From Cupriavidus sp. D384 (GTDB lineage Bacteria > Pseudomonadota > Gammaproteobacteria > Burkholderiales > Burkholderiaceae), in the NCBI RefSeq assembly GCF_001652915.1, contig NZ_BBQI01000024.1, positions 1 through 64,000 of the forward strand: a stretch of DNA of 64,000 nucleotides. Direction: 5' to 3'. Shown here one piece after another: positions 8,734 through 17,455 of this stretch (position 1 is its first letter; each line of letters starts with the position of its first letter). The position numbers and the translations under genes are program-made. The notes under the pieces were generated by a model. That model worked only from the letters and a program-made list of their open reading frames with translations, was not told the DNA's origin and did not search any database.

Positions 8734-8771
8734 TGACCGCGCGGGTGGCAGGACCATCCGAGAGCCCCACC

Positions 8772-9245
8772 ATGAAACCATCCCACGTATCGATCGGCGT
8801 CGCCATCCTGGCGTTGTCCGTGTTCTTCTTCGCCGGCATACCGGGCATTTCCGGCGACGAGGGCTATGCCGGCCTGTCGCCGCGCTTCGTGCCCACGCTG
8901 GTGGCCATCGGCCTGGCTGTCTGCGGCGTGCTGCTGCTGTGGCAGGGCGTGCGCGGCGGCTTCAGGAACATGCCCGAGGAGGATGCCGAGCTGCCGTCGG
9001 CACCGCACAACTTCAAGGGCTTCCTGTGGGTGGCCGCCGGCCTGGTTGCCAATATGGCGCTGATCGGCACGCTGGGCTTCGTGTTCTCGTCCACGCTGAT
9101 GATGGTGTGCGTGGCGCGCGGCTACGGCAGCCGCCGCATCGTGCGCGATGCGCTGATCGGCCTGGCGCTGACGCTGCCGATGTGGGCGCTGTTCGATTTC
9201 CTGCTCGGCATCAACCTGCCGCTGCTGCCCGTCGCGGGCTTCTGA
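8772..9245 (+). CDS. tctB: tripartite tricarboxylate transporter small permease TctB
   Basis: This is a 157-residue membrane protein with four predicted helices, the standard TctB size and pattern: an N-terminal hydrophobic helix (VAILALSVFFFAGIPG), a GLSPRFVPTLVAIGLAVCG helix, and two more in the C-terminal half. It forms the membrane complex with TctA. The frame is open further upstream, but ATG at 8772 (MKPSHVSIG) starts directly before helix 1 as in the family. The Shine-Dalgarno is weak. tctA follows after 27 bp. Confidence 0.88.
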   Translation: MKPSHVSIGVAILALSVFFFAGIPGISGDEGYAGLSPRFVPTLVAIGLAVCGVLLLWQGVRGGFRNMPEEDAELPSAPHNFKGFLWVAAGLVANMALIGTLGFVFSSTLMMVCVARGYGSRRIVRDALIGLALTLPMWALFDFLLGINLPLLPVAGF

Positions 9246-9272
9246 TCCACGCCCTACGGGAGAGACACTGAC

Positions 9273-10787
9273 ATGGATACCCTGAACCAGCTGATGCACG
9301 GCTTTGCCGTTGCCATCACGCCGCTGAACCTGATGTGGGCCCTCGTGGGCTGCTTCCTGGGCACCGCCATCGGCGTGCTGCCCGGTATCGGCCCGGCCCT
9401 GACCGTGGCGATGCTGTTGCCGCTGACGGCCAAGGTGGAACCCACCGCCGCGCTGATCATGTTCGCCGGCATCTACTATGGCGCCATGTACGGCGGGTCG
9501 ACCACGTCGATCCTGATGAATACGCCGGGCGAATCGTCGACGATGGTTACCGCGATGGAAGGCAACCTGATGGCCAAGAATGGCCGTGCGGGCCCCGCGC
9601 TGGCAACCGCCGCGATTGGCTCGTTCGTGGCCGGCACGATCGCCACGGTGCTGCTGTCGATGTTCGCCCCGGTGGCGGCCGACGTCGCGCTGCAGTTCGG
9701 GCCGGGCGAGTACTTCATGATCATGCTGCTGGCCTTCACCACGGTGTCGGCCGTGCTGGGTTCGTCGCTGCTGCGCGGCATGACCAGCCTGTTCCTGGGC
9801 CTGGGCATCGGCCTGATCGGCATGGACTCGCTGTCGGGCCAGACGCGCTATTCGATGAACATCCAGGAGCTGTACGACGGCGTGGATATCGTCGTGGTGG
9901 CCGTGGGCCTGTTCGCGGTGGGCGAGGCGCTGTTCAACGCGTTCTTCCCCCAGCCGGAGGGCTCGTTCAACAAGCTCAGCTCGGTGCACATGAACAAGTC
10001 GGACTGGAAGCGGTCGGTGCCGGCGTGGATTCGCGGCACGGTCATCGGCTTTCCGTTCGGGCTGATCCCGGCCGGCGGCGCCGAGATCCCGACGTTCCTG
10101 TCATATGCCACCGAGAAGAAGTTCTCGAACCACAAGGAAGAATTCGGCAAGGTGGGTGCCATCGAAGGCGTGGCCGGCCCCGAAGCCGCCAACAACGCGG
10201 CCGTGACCGCCACGCTGGCCCCGCTGCTGACGCTGGGCATCCCCACGTCGAACACCACGGCCATCCTGCTGGCGGCGTTCCAGAACTACAACCTGCAGCC
10301 GGGCCCGATGCTGTTCCAGACCTCGGGCGACCTGGTGTGGGGCCTGCTTGCGTCGCTGTACATCGGCAACGTGATGCTGCTGGTGCTGAACCTGCCGGCC
10401 ATCGGCCTGTGGGTGCGCATGCTGCGCGTGCCCACCCCGCTGCTGTACGGCGGCATCCTGATCTTCGCGGGCCTGGGTGCGTACGGCATCCGCCAGTCGT
10501 GGTTCGACCTGCTCCTGCTGTTCGTGATCGGCTTGCTGGGCATGGCGATGCGCCGTTTTGACTTCCCGACCGCGCCGGTGATCGTTGGCCTGATCCTGGG
10601 GCCGATGGCCGAGAAGCAGCTGCGCAACGCGCTGTCGATTGGACAGGGCGACTGGAGCCTGTTCATCAAGCAACCGATCTCGGCCACGATCCTGGCCATG
10701 ACGGTGGCCGTGGTGGTGGTGCCGCGCGTGCTGCGCTGGCACGCCAACCGATCGACGGCACGCGCCGAGGCGGACAACGCGGCATAA
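9273..10787 (+). CDS. tctA: tripartite tricarboxylate transporter large permease TctA
   Basis: This is a 504-residue permease, the standard TctA length. It shows the two repeated signature regions: [19 protein letters not shown] near residue 30, and [19 protein letters not shown] with the following [12 protein letters not shown] near residues 295-335. About ten to twelve helices are visible. It carries the ion-coupled transport step for the substrate bound by TctC. A good Shine-Dalgarno (GGGAGAG) precedes the ATG. This is the last gene of tctCBA; a hairpin follows at 10803. Confidence 0.94.
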   Translation: MDTLNQLMHGFAVAITPLNLMWALVGCFLGTAIGVLPGIGPALTVAMLLPLTAKVEPTAALIMFAGIYYGAMYGGSTTSILMNTPGESSTMVTAMEGNLMAKNGRAGPALATAAIGSFVAGTIATVLLSMFAPVAADVALQFGPGEYFMIMLLAFTTVSAVLGSSLLRGMTSLFLGLGIGLIGMDSLSGQTRYSMNIQELYDGVDIVVVAVGLFAVGEALFNAFFPQPEGSFNKLSSVHMNKSDWKRSVPAWIRGTVIGFPFGLIPAGGAEIPTFLSYATEKKFSNHKEEFGKVGAIEGVAGPEAANNAAVTATLAPLLTLGIPTSNTTAILLAAFQNYNLQPGPMLFQTSGDLVWGLLASLYIGNVMLLVLNLPAIGLWVRMLRVPTPLLYGGILIFAGLGAYGIRQSWFDLLLLFVIGLLGMAMRRFDFPTAPVIVGLILGPMAEKQLRNALSIGQGDWSLFIKQPISATILAMTVAVVVVPRVLRWHANRSTARAEADNAA

Positions 10788-10802
10788 GGCCATGGCTGGC
10801 TT

Positions 10803-10833
10803 CTCCCCTCGCCCACTTCCTGGGAGAGGGGAG
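10803..10833 (+). terminator. hairpin after tctA
   Basis: CTCCCCTC and GAGGGGAG pair as an 8-bp stem around a 15-base loop, 15 bases after the tctA stop. There is no T-run, so it may be a processing or stability element. A similar CCCCTCCC hairpin occurs at 44383. Confidence 0.4.
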
Positions 10834-10898
10834 CCACATCTCCCGGCCCCCTGTATCATTGGCGCAAACAACATGCCGCGCGCCGAGGAGACCGGGAC

Positions 10899-11312
10899 GT
10901 GCCTGCCACTTTCACCATCGCGGATATCGATGCCACGCTCGAACGCGTGCTGGCGCCCTGGGTGCGCCAGCTTGGCCTGCGGGCCGAGGCCGTGGATGCC
11001 TCGGGCGTGACGCTGCGCCTGCCCTTCCAGCCAGCGTTTCGCCATGCAGGCGGTGTGGTCTGCGGACAGGTGCTGATGTCCGCTGCCGATACCGCGATGA
11101 TCGTCGCCATCTCCGCCGCCCTGGGCGAATTCCGCCCGATGACCACAGTCACACTGACCACCAACTTCATGCGCCCCGTGATCGACGGCGATGTGCTGGT
11201 GCGCGCCAATGTGCTGCGCCTGGGAAAGACCGTGGTCTTCGGCGAGATCGAACTGGCCGGCCAGGACGGCAGGCTCGCGGTGCAGGCCACCACTACCTAC
11301 GCACTGCTTTGA
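10899..11312 (+). CDS. PaaI-family hotdog-fold thioesterase
   Basis: This is a 137-residue single hotdog domain of the PaaI type, expected to hydrolyse an acyl-CoA. The central helix region reads FRHAGGVVCGQVLMSAADTAM. The usual HGG element appears as VCG, while the downstream acidic ADTA is kept. The usual catalytic Asn/His are therefore not obvious. It starts at GTG 10899, with GAGGAG eight bases upstream. The patatin-like gene begins 14 bp after its stop, so the two are probably cotranscribed. Confidence 0.8.
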   Translation: MPATFTIADIDATLERVLAPWVRQLGLRAEAVDASGVTLRLPFQPAFRHAGGVVCGQVLMSAADTAMIVAISAALGEFRPMTTVTLTTNFMRPVIDGDVLVRANVLRLGKTVVFGEIELAGQDGRLAVQATTTYALL

Positions 11313-11326
11313 AATCCGCGACCACG

Positions 11327-12220
11327 ATGCCGGCGTCCCATCCCCAACCGTTCGACCAGATCGTCTTTGCCGGCGGCGGCAACCGCTGCTGGTGGCAGGC
11401 CGGATGGTGGGACACCGTGGCGCCAGAACTGCACCTGCGCCCGCGCATCATTGCCGGCATCTCGGCAGGCGCCGCCACGGCGTGCATGGTCTACGCGCAC
11501 GATTCGCACCAGACCATGGCCTACTACCGCGACGTGCTGGCGAACAATTCACGCAACGCGTACTGGGGCAACCTGCTGCGGCGTGAACGCGTGTTTCCGC
11601 ACTACGGCATCTATCGCAACGCCCTGCTCTCGCTGTTTGGCGATAACCGCCTGCACCGGCTGCAGCAGGCGCCCGAGATCCGTATCGGCGTGGCCCATAT
11701 CCCGCGCTGGACCGGCCCGCGCCTGGCCGTGGCGGCGGGCTTGCTGGCGTACAACATCGACAAGCACCTGCTGAAGACGCTGCATCCGCGGTTGGGCCGC
11801 AAGCTGGGCTTCCATCCCGAATTCGTGCTGGCGCAGGACTGCGGATCGCCCGAGGATCTGGCCGATCTGCTATTGCAATCGGCGTCGACGCCGCCCTTTA
11901 CGCCGGTGTTGCGCCGCAATGGTCACGCGGTGCTCGACGGCGGCCTGGTCGACAACGTGCCGGTCGACGCGCTCGATACCACGCCGGGCAATGTTCTGGT
12001 GCTGGTGACGCGGCTATATCCGCGGCCGCGCCGCTTCATCATTGATACGGGCGGCCAGCGCCGCCTGTATCTGCAACCGTCACAACGCGTGCCGATTTCG
12101 AGCTGGGACTACACCAAGCCCGAGGCCATGACGCATGCGTACGACCTGGGCCGGCGCGACGCGGAGCAATTCCTGCGCGACTGGCCCGCGATCCAGCAGG
12201 ACCTGTTGCCGGCGTCATAG
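11327..12220 (+). CDS. patatin-like phospholipase
   Basis: This is a 297-residue patatin-family acyl hydrolase with a Ser/Asp dyad. The glycine-rich oxyanion loop is GGGNRCWW (16-23). The nucleophile Ser46 is in GISAG (44-48), and the catalytic Asp204 is in DGGLVDNVP. No signal peptide is visible, so it is probably cytoplasmic or peripheral. The frame is open far upstream into the thioesterase gene, but ATG at 11327 places the oxyanion loop near the N-terminus as in the family. Its pairing with an acyl-CoA thioesterase suggests fatty-acyl turnover; the substrate is not known. Confidence 0.85.
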   Translation: MPASHPQPFDQIVFAGGGNRCWWQAGWWDTVAPELHLRPRIIAGISAGAATACMVYAHDSHQTMAYYRDVLANNSRNAYWGNLLRRERVFPHYGIYRNALLSLFGDNRLHRLQQAPEIRIGVAHIPRWTGPRLAVAAGLLAYNIDKHLLKTLHPRLGRKLGFHPEFVLAQDCGSPEDLADLLLQSASTPPFTPVLRRNGHAVLDGGLVDNVPVDALDTTPGNVLVLVTRLYPRPRRFIIDTGGQRRLYLQPSQRVPISSWDYTKPEAMTHAYDLGRRDAEQFLRDWPAIQQDLLPAS

Positions 12221-12291
12221 CAAAAGCGCCACGCGGCGCCGGTCGATTGTTTGGCATGCGGCGATATTGCCGCGCAGGCAAGGAGGATTGA

Positions 12292-13773
12292 ATGACAAAG
12301 CGTCAGGCATCAACCGAGACCGCGACCCAGGCAAGGACCGTGAAGACACGGCGGCGCGCCAGCGAGGCCAGCGCCGAACCCGTTGTCGAGCGCGTGCCGC
12401 GCAAGCGTGATGTGCGGCCCAAGGCGCGCGAAGTCGACTTCGTGGTGATTGGCGCGGGCTCGGGTGGCGTGGCTGCCGCGCGCCGTGCCGCGTCACACGG
12501 CGCCCGCGTGATCCTGGTGGAGCGCGATGCCATTGGCGGCACCTGTGTCAATCGCGGTTGCGTGCCCAAGAAAATGCTGTCGTATGGCGCAGGATGGGCG
12601 TCGATCCTTTCCACGTGCCTGTCGCACACGGGCGGCAAGGAAGACTGGCGCGATGCCATCGTGCGCGTGAATGCCGAGGTGGCGCGGCTCAATGCGTCGT
12701 ACAAGCAGCGGCTCAACGAGGCCGGCGTGGAAATCTGGCACGGCGAGGCGCAATTCAACGAGCGCGGCGATGTCGTCGTGGGCAATGAAGTCATTCGCGC
12801 CGGCAAGACGCTGATCGCCACGGGCGCCAGCCCCATCGACCTGCCGGTACCGGGCGGCGAACTGGTCAGTTCTTCGGACGACGTGTTCACGTGGCAGACC
12901 TTGCCCGCTTCGATTGTGGTGATCGGCGGCGGCTATATCGCCGTGGAGATGGCGTCGATCCTGTCACGTTATGGCGTAAAGGTGGATCTGCTGGTGCGCG
13001 AAGACCGGCTGCTGCCGAAATTCGACCACGATATCGCCGGCGCGCTTGCTCAAGCGCTGATTGCCAAGGGTATACGCATACATTTCCGCACAGAGGTCAC
13101 AATGGTGTCGCAGTCGAATGGAGCGTTCGACGTTTGCTACACGCAGGAAGACAATCGTGGCCGCACGCAGACCGTGCGCACGCAGGCGGTGCTGGCGGCA
13201 ATCGGCCGCAAGCCGAATGTCGATGGACTGGGTCTTGATGAACTTGGCGTAAAGCGCGACGACAAGGGCGGCATCAAGGTGGACAGGCAGTTCCGCAGCA
13301 ACGTGCGATCGATTCACGCCATCGGCGATTGCATGGCCGACAACGTACACCTGACGCCGGTAGCCATTGCACAAGGCCGCTGGCTGGCCGATCGGCTATT
13401 CGGCAGGCGCGGGGACATGGCGGACTTCGATTTCCTGCCCACGGCTGTGTTCTGCGAGCCCGCAATTGGCGCGGTGGGACTGACCGAGGCCCAGGCCGTC
13501 GAGGAAGCCGGCGGCAAGGCCGACCGCATCCGCACCGAGATCAAACGCTTTGTCTCGCTGGAAAGCCGCTTCGGCGGCGTGCCGCAGCAGTCGGTGTTCA
13601 AACTCGTGTTCAACGCACGCAGCGGCCGCGTGCTTGGCGTGCATCTGATGGATGGGGCGGCACCGGAAATCGTCCAGACGATGGCTCTGGCGCTGCGCCT
13701 CGGTGCGAAGGCATCGCACCTGAAGACCACCATGCCGTTGCATCCAACCGTGGCCGAGGAGTTGTTCGGCTGA
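12292..13773 (+). CDS. gor: glutathione-disulfide reductase
   Basis: This is a 493-residue pyridine nucleotide-disulfide oxidoreductase reducing GSSG with NADPH. The FAD dinucleotide fold is GAGSGGVAAARRA. The redox pair Cys85/Cys90 lies in GGTCVNRGCVPKK. The NAD(P)H-binding motif is GGGYIAVEMAS, the second FAD contact is IHAIGD, and the active-site base is His484 in HPTVAEE. A basic, Ala/Thr-rich extension of about 45 residues (MTKRQASTETATQARTVK onward) precedes the FAD fold, where bacterial Gor proteins normally begin. The start ATG has an excellent AAGGAGG upstream, so the extension is probably translated. Confidence 0.92.
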   Translation: MTKRQASTETATQARTVKTRRRASEASAEPVVERVPRKRDVRPKAREVDFVVIGAGSGGVAAARRAASHGARVILVERDAIGGTCVNRGCVPKKMLSYGAGWASILSTCLSHTGGKEDWRDAIVRVNAEVARLNASYKQRLNEAGVEIWHGEAQFNERGDVVVGNEVIRAGKTLIATGASPIDLPVPGGELVSSSDDVFTWQTLPASIVVIGGGYIAVEMASILSRYGVKVDLLVREDRLLPKFDHDIAGALAQALIAKGIRIHFRTEVTMVSQSNGAFDVCYTQEDNRGRTQTVRTQAVLAAIGRKPNVDGLGLDELGVKRDDKGGIKVDRQFRSNVRSIHAIGDCMADNVHLTPVAIAQGRWLADRLFGRRGDMADFDFLPTAVFCEPAIGAVGLTEAQAVEEAGGKADRIRTEIKRFVSLESRFGGVPQQSVFKLVFNARSGRVLGVHLMDGAAPEIVQTMALALRLGAKASHLKTTMPLHPTVAEELFG

Positions 13774-13792
13774 CTAGAGGACGCAGGTGGGT

Positions 13793-13942
13793 GGCCACCT
13801 TCTCGCGTGACGCCTTGCGCAGCGTCGCGCGGTCCTCCTGTTGCGCATACGCGGATTGCGAAATGCCCAGCCGTTCCGCCATGGCGGCCTGCGTCAGGCC
13901 AAGATGCTCGCGCCAGGCGCGTACCGGCGGATGCGGGATGCC
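13793..13942 (-). pseudogene. remnant of an Xre-type HTH (antitoxin-like) protein
   Basis: The minus-strand frame reads PVRAWREHLGLTQAAMAERL, then GISQSAYAQQ and LRKASREKVA. This is the conserved C-terminal HTH of a family of Phd/Xre-type antitoxin regulators. Such proteins normally have an N-terminal part of about 60 residues and end shortly after the REKIAAALG region. Here the upstream residues are unrelated, no plausible start is present, and the frame runs on into the antisense of gor. I read it as a truncated remnant beside tRNA-Phe; a tiny expressed protein is not excluded. Confidence 0.55.
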
Positions 13943-14036
13943 TGGAAGGCAGTGGTCGCTGGCAGCATGCGTGCTGCAGCTTTTGAGGGGAGATGACGGC
14001 GGAAGGCGAGCATGCCGAAAACCGGCGCCAGAAAGC

Positions 14037-14064
14037 AAAAACGGACGCAGAAGCGTCCGTTTTC
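14037..14064 (-). terminator. terminator of tRNA-Phe
   Basis: ACGGACGC and GCGTCCGT form a perfect 8-bp stem around a 4-base loop. It is flanked by AAAA on the left and TTTT on the right. Read on the minus strand it follows the tRNA by about 10 bases and ends in a T-run. The flanks also allow termination from the other side. Confidence 0.85.
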
Positions 14065-14071
14065 TTGAATC

Positions 14072-14147
14072 TGGTGGCCTGGGACGGAATCGAACCGCCG
14101 ACACAAGGATTTTCAATCCTCTGCTCTACCGACTGAGCTACCGGGCC
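14072..14147 (-). tRNA. tRNA-Phe (GAA)
   Basis: This is a complete 76-base tRNA on the minus strand, with the 3' CCA encoded. The acceptor begins GGCCCGG and pairs with the 3' end. The D-arm contains GTAGCTCAGTCGGTAGAGC. The anticodon stem-loop is GGATTGAAAATCC with anticodon GAA, and the T-arm contains GGTTCGATTCC. It decodes Phe UUC/UUU. A strong terminator follows. No integrase or att-like direct repeat was found next to it. Confidence 0.98.
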
Positions 14148-14206
14148 AAAGAAGCGAAACTATAACTGGGGGATTGGCCCTCGTCAAGCGTTTTCTGTGC
14201 CACTGC

Positions 14207-14923
14207 TTACTGTTCGGTCGGTTCCGGCTTGTTGCGGCCCAGTTCCACGCCCAGCTGCTTGAGCTTGCGATACAGGTGGGTACGCTCCAGGCCGGTCTTT
14301 TCCGCCACGCGGGTCATGCTGCCGTGCTCGCGCACCAGGTGGTACTCGAAATACGCGCGTTCGAACAGGTCGCGCGCCTCGCGCAGCGGCATGTCGAACG
14401 AGAACTGCATTTCGCCCTCGGGTACGCCGCGCGACGGATTGCCATTGGTGGCAGCCTCGGCCGGTGCCTCGGCCGGAGCAACAGTCGCGGTGGCCGCTTC
14501 GGGTGTGCCTGCGGCGGTCAGCGGCGCGGCCGTGGCGGGCGCGGAGCGTGGGCGCTCGATGCCGCGGGCCAGGCCGGCTTCCACGGCAGACAGCAGCTTC
14601 TGCAGCGCGATAGGCTTTTCAAGGAAATTCAGCGCGCCGATCTTCGTGGCTTCCACGGCGGTATCGATCGTGGCGTGCCCCGACATCATGATGACCGGCA
14701 TCGTCAGATAGCCCTGCGCGGACCATTCCTTGAGCAGCGTTACGCCATCGGTATCCGGCATCCAGATATCGAGCAGCACCAGGTCAGGCGTGGCGTTCGC
14801 ACGGAAATCACGCGCCTTCTGGGCGTTTTCCGCAAGTTCGACCACATGTCCTTCGTCACTGAGAATTTCCGAGAGCAGTTCCCGGATTCCCATTTCGTCA
14901 TCGACTACGAGGATGGTTGCCAT
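14207..14923 (-). CDS. NtrX-like response regulator (receiver plus Fis-type HTH, no AAA+)
   Basis: This is a 238-residue response regulator. The receiver spans about 1-120 with phospho-acceptor Asp52 (LLDIWMPD) and acidic residues in VVDDE. An Ala/Pro/Thr-rich linker follows at about 125-170. A Fis-type HTH ends the protein (MTRVAEKTGLERTHLYRKLK). NtrX proteins usually carry an AAA+ sigma-54 activation domain between these parts; it is absent. The protein should therefore bind DNA but not drive sigma-54 open-complex formation. It lies 54 bp after ntrY, its likely kinase, and probably closes the operon. Confidence 0.87.
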   Translation of the reverse strand: MATILVVDDEMGIRELLSEILSDEGHVVELAENAQKARDFRANATPDLVLLDIWMPDTDGVTLLKEWSAQGYLTMPVIMMSGHATIDTAVEATKIGALNFLEKPIALQKLLSAVEAGLARGIERPRSAPATAAPLTAAGTPEAATATVAPAEAPAEAATNGNPSRGVPEGEMQFSFDMPLREARDLFERAYFEYHLVREHGSMTRVAEKTGLERTHLYRKLKQLGVELGRNKPEPTEQ

Positions 14924-14977
14924 ACTTCCCCTCTTAACCCCACCGCAGCGCTAACCGGAGGCGCCGGCGCGCAAGAT

Positions 14978-17455
14978 TTAAGCCAGTTTAACGAACAGGA
15001 TCGAGATCTGTGCTCCCGTGATCTCGGTACCGTTCATGCGATTGCGCAATTCAATGCGCGCGCCATGTTCGTCAATGATCTTCTTCACCATCGCAAGCCC
15101 GAGACCCGTACCCTTGGCTTTCGTGGTCACATACGGTTCGAACGCACGACTCAGGATGCGTGGCGCGAATCCAGGACCATTGTCCGTAATGGACAACTTG
15201 ACGGCTTGCCGGTCTTCGCCGGCGGAATCTTTGTATTCTACAGTCTCGGTGTGCAGAGTGATATGGGGCGCCGCCCTACCGGCCGCCACGTTGTCTGCCG
15301 CCGCATCCTGCGCATTCTGCAGGAGGTTGTGGATCACCTGACGCAACTGTGTCGGATCGCCCTTTATTTCAGGCAGATCCGCGCCCAGCGCCGCATGAAT
15401 CACCGGGTGTTCATGCACGGCCGGATCGTCGATGCCGTACAGATGCAGGACTTCGGCCGCCAGGGCGTTCAGCGCCAGTGACTGCATCACCGCCGGCGGC
15501 GTACGCGCATAGTCGCGGAAGTCGTCCACCATGCGTTTCATTGCCGCTACCTGGTTAACGATCGTAGTGGCCCCGCGCTTTAGCACTTCGGCGTCGGCAT
15601 GTTCCAGCTTGGGCGACAACTTCATCTGCAGGCGCTCGGCCGAAAGCTGGATCGGCGTCAGCGGATTCTTGATTTCATGCGCCAGCCGGCGCGCGACCTC
15701 GCCCCACGCCACCGAGCGCTGGGCCGAGATCACGTCGGAAATATCGTCGAATACCACCACGTAGCCGGGCTCGTCACGGCTGCCGCCCGGCAGGTGCGCG
15801 CCACGCACCAGCAAGGTGAGCGGCTGTTCTTCGTCGCCCTGGGGCAGCTCGATCTGCTTCTGCCAGTGCTGCGAGCCGCCCAGCACCTCGCGCGTGGTCT
15901 GCTCGGAGAATGCCTGGCGCACGATGTCGGCAAAGTCGCCCATGCCCGGAATCTGCTCCACGGGCTGGCCCAGCACCCCCGCGAAGGGCTGACGGAAGAT
16001 CCGTTCGGCGCCGGGATTGGCCGTGATCAGCGTGAAGCGGCGGTCGAACACCAGTACGCCGGCGGTCAGATTCTGCAGCACGCTTTCCAGATAGGCCTTC
16101 GATTGCTCCAGCGCCACGCGGTTGTCTTCCACCGCGATGCGCGCTTCGGACAGCTGGCGCGTCATCTGGTTGAACTGCTGCGTCAGCTGGCCCAGTTCGT
16201 CGCGGCTCTTCAGTTCGCGCTTGGGCGAGAGGTCGCCTTCGGCCACTTCCTTCGTGCCCTGCAGCAGCATCAGCAGCGGCCTGGCAAGCTGGCCGCCCAG
16301 CAACAGCGCGAGCATCACGGCGATGAACACGGCCAGGAACAGCGTCAGCGTCAGCGTGCCGATGTACATCTTGCGCAGGCCCGTGCGTCCGAGCGCCTTT
16401 TCCTGGTACTCCTGGTAGGCGCGCTGCACTTCGTCGGCATTGCGGGCCAGCACTGCCGGCACGGGGTGCAGCACCTGCAGGTAGCGTTCCTCGCGCACGG
16501 TGTCGCCGACCAGCCCGAAACCGGTGGCCGGGGCATCCTCGGGGCGACGCTCGATGGATAGCCCGGAACCGGCCCACCGGCTGCCCGGCGGCGCCAGCCG
16601 CGTGCGGGCCCGTGCTGCTGCGGCGGCGGCCGCCGCGCTGGCGCTGACGGGTGCCTGTGCCGTTTCGTCGGCCGTGGTCTGGGTGGGCGCAGGGCCCAGC
16701 GGAATGATGACGCGGATCCGGTACAGATGGCTGCTGTCGAGGTTGACTGGCGCCTTGTCGCTGCCGCTGGGATCGGAGCCGCCTTCCACGGCCGCATATC
16801 CACCCGCCATGCGGGCCTGCTCGGCGAGCACGCCCGAAGGAATATCGGGTACCAGCGTGGCGTAGCTGCTCGACGCCGTGGCCAGCACGCGCCCGCTGCC
16901 GGTGAAGATCGCCGCTTCCTGAATGCCGTACTGCTCGCGCAGCCGGTTCAGCTGCAACGACGTAGCCATGCTCGACGCGCCCGTGAGCTGGTCGGCCATG
17001 AGCCGCGCCTTGCCCTGCAGATCGGCCAGCTGGCTGTCGATGGTGGAGCGGCCCAGGTTCAGCCCCGCCTCCAGCGCATTTTCCACGCGCACGTCGAACC
17101 ACGATTCGATGCTGCGGGAGACGAACTGCAGCGACACCAGGTAGATCAGCACCCCCGGCAGCACACCCACCACACCGAAGAACACGGCCAGCTTGCTCAT
17201 CAGCCGCGTACCGAACTTGCCCCGCCGGTATCGCACCCACAGCGTGAACGCGAGCGCGCCTACGGTCAAAACCAGCAACACCCCGACTACGAGGTTGATC
17301 TTGAAGAGCAGCGTGAAATAGCGATCGAAGAATTCGGTATTGGCCGATGCCCCGGCCAGCAGGCCCACCAGCACCAGCGCCAGGAAGACGATGATGCCAA
17401 CCACCACGCGGTAGAGCACGCGGCGGAAACGGCTATCCCACGGATTGCCGTTCAT
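14978..17455 (-). CDS. ntrY: NtrY-like membrane sensor histidine kinase
   Basis: This is an 825-residue sensor kinase. Three hydrophobic segments occupy about the first 125 residues, followed by a periplasmic region with a low-complexity Ala-rich stretch. A further helix precedes a HAMP-like segment and a PAS domain. The HisKA box is RRLAHEIKNPLTPIQLSAER (phospho-His in HEIKNP), and the ATPase domain has DNGPGFAP and GTGLGLAMVKK. This order and the length fit NtrY, linked to nitrogen and redox/envelope signalling. Its ATG overlaps the end of the DUF4390 gene by 4 bp, so translation is likely coupled. Confidence 0.9.
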   Translation of the reverse strand: MNGNPWDSRFRRVLYRVVVGIIVFLALVLVGLLAGASANTEFFDRYFTLLFKINLVVGVLLVLTVGALAFTLWVRYRRGKFGTRLMSKLAVFFGVVGVLPGVLIYLVSLQFVSRSIESWFDVRVENALEAGLNLGRSTIDSQLADLQGKARLMADQLTGASSMATSLQLNRLREQYGIQEAAIFTGSGRVLATASSSYATLVPDIPSGVLAEQARMAGGYAAVEGGSDPSGSDKAPVNLDSSHLYRIRVIIPLGPAPTQTTADETAQAPVSASAAAAAAAARARTRLAPPGSRWAGSGLSIERRPEDAPATGFGLVGDTVREERYLQVLHPVPAVLARNADEVQRAYQEYQEKALGRTGLRKMYIGTLTLTLFLAVFIAVMLALLLGGQLARPLLMLLQGTKEVAEGDLSPKRELKSRDELGQLTQQFNQMTRQLSEARIAVEDNRVALEQSKAYLESVLQNLTAGVLVFDRRFTLITANPGAERIFRQPFAGVLGQPVEQIPGMGDFADIVRQAFSEQTTREVLGGSQHWQKQIELPQGDEEQPLTLLVRGAHLPGGSRDEPGYVVVFDDISDVISAQRSVAWGEVARRLAHEIKNPLTPIQLSAERLQMKLSPKLEHADAEVLKRGATTIVNQVAAMKRMVDDFRDYARTPPAVMQSLALNALAAEVLHLYGIDDPAVHEHPVIHAALGADLPEIKGDPTQLRQVIHNLLQNAQDAAADNVAAGRAAPHITLHTETVEYKDSAGEDRQAVKLSITDNGPGFAPRILSRAFEPYVTTKAKGTGLGLAMVKKIIDEHGARIELRNRMNGTEITGAQISILFVKLA

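Larger units (their letters stand above)
8433..8771. other. structured 339-bp gap between tctC and tctB
   Basis: I find no gene, although one frame stays open into tctB. Three AGTACG repeats are spaced 13 bp apart (8545, 8558, 8571). Two GC-rich arms (8667-8679 and 8722-8733) can pair with one bulged base. The gap could hold an attenuator, an internal promoter or a processing site that sets receptor output above permease output. Confidence 0.45.

Noticed and set aside
14072..14147. tRNA-Phe as an attachment site of an integrated element
   Set aside because: No integrase gene and no duplicated tRNA 3' end was found on either side.
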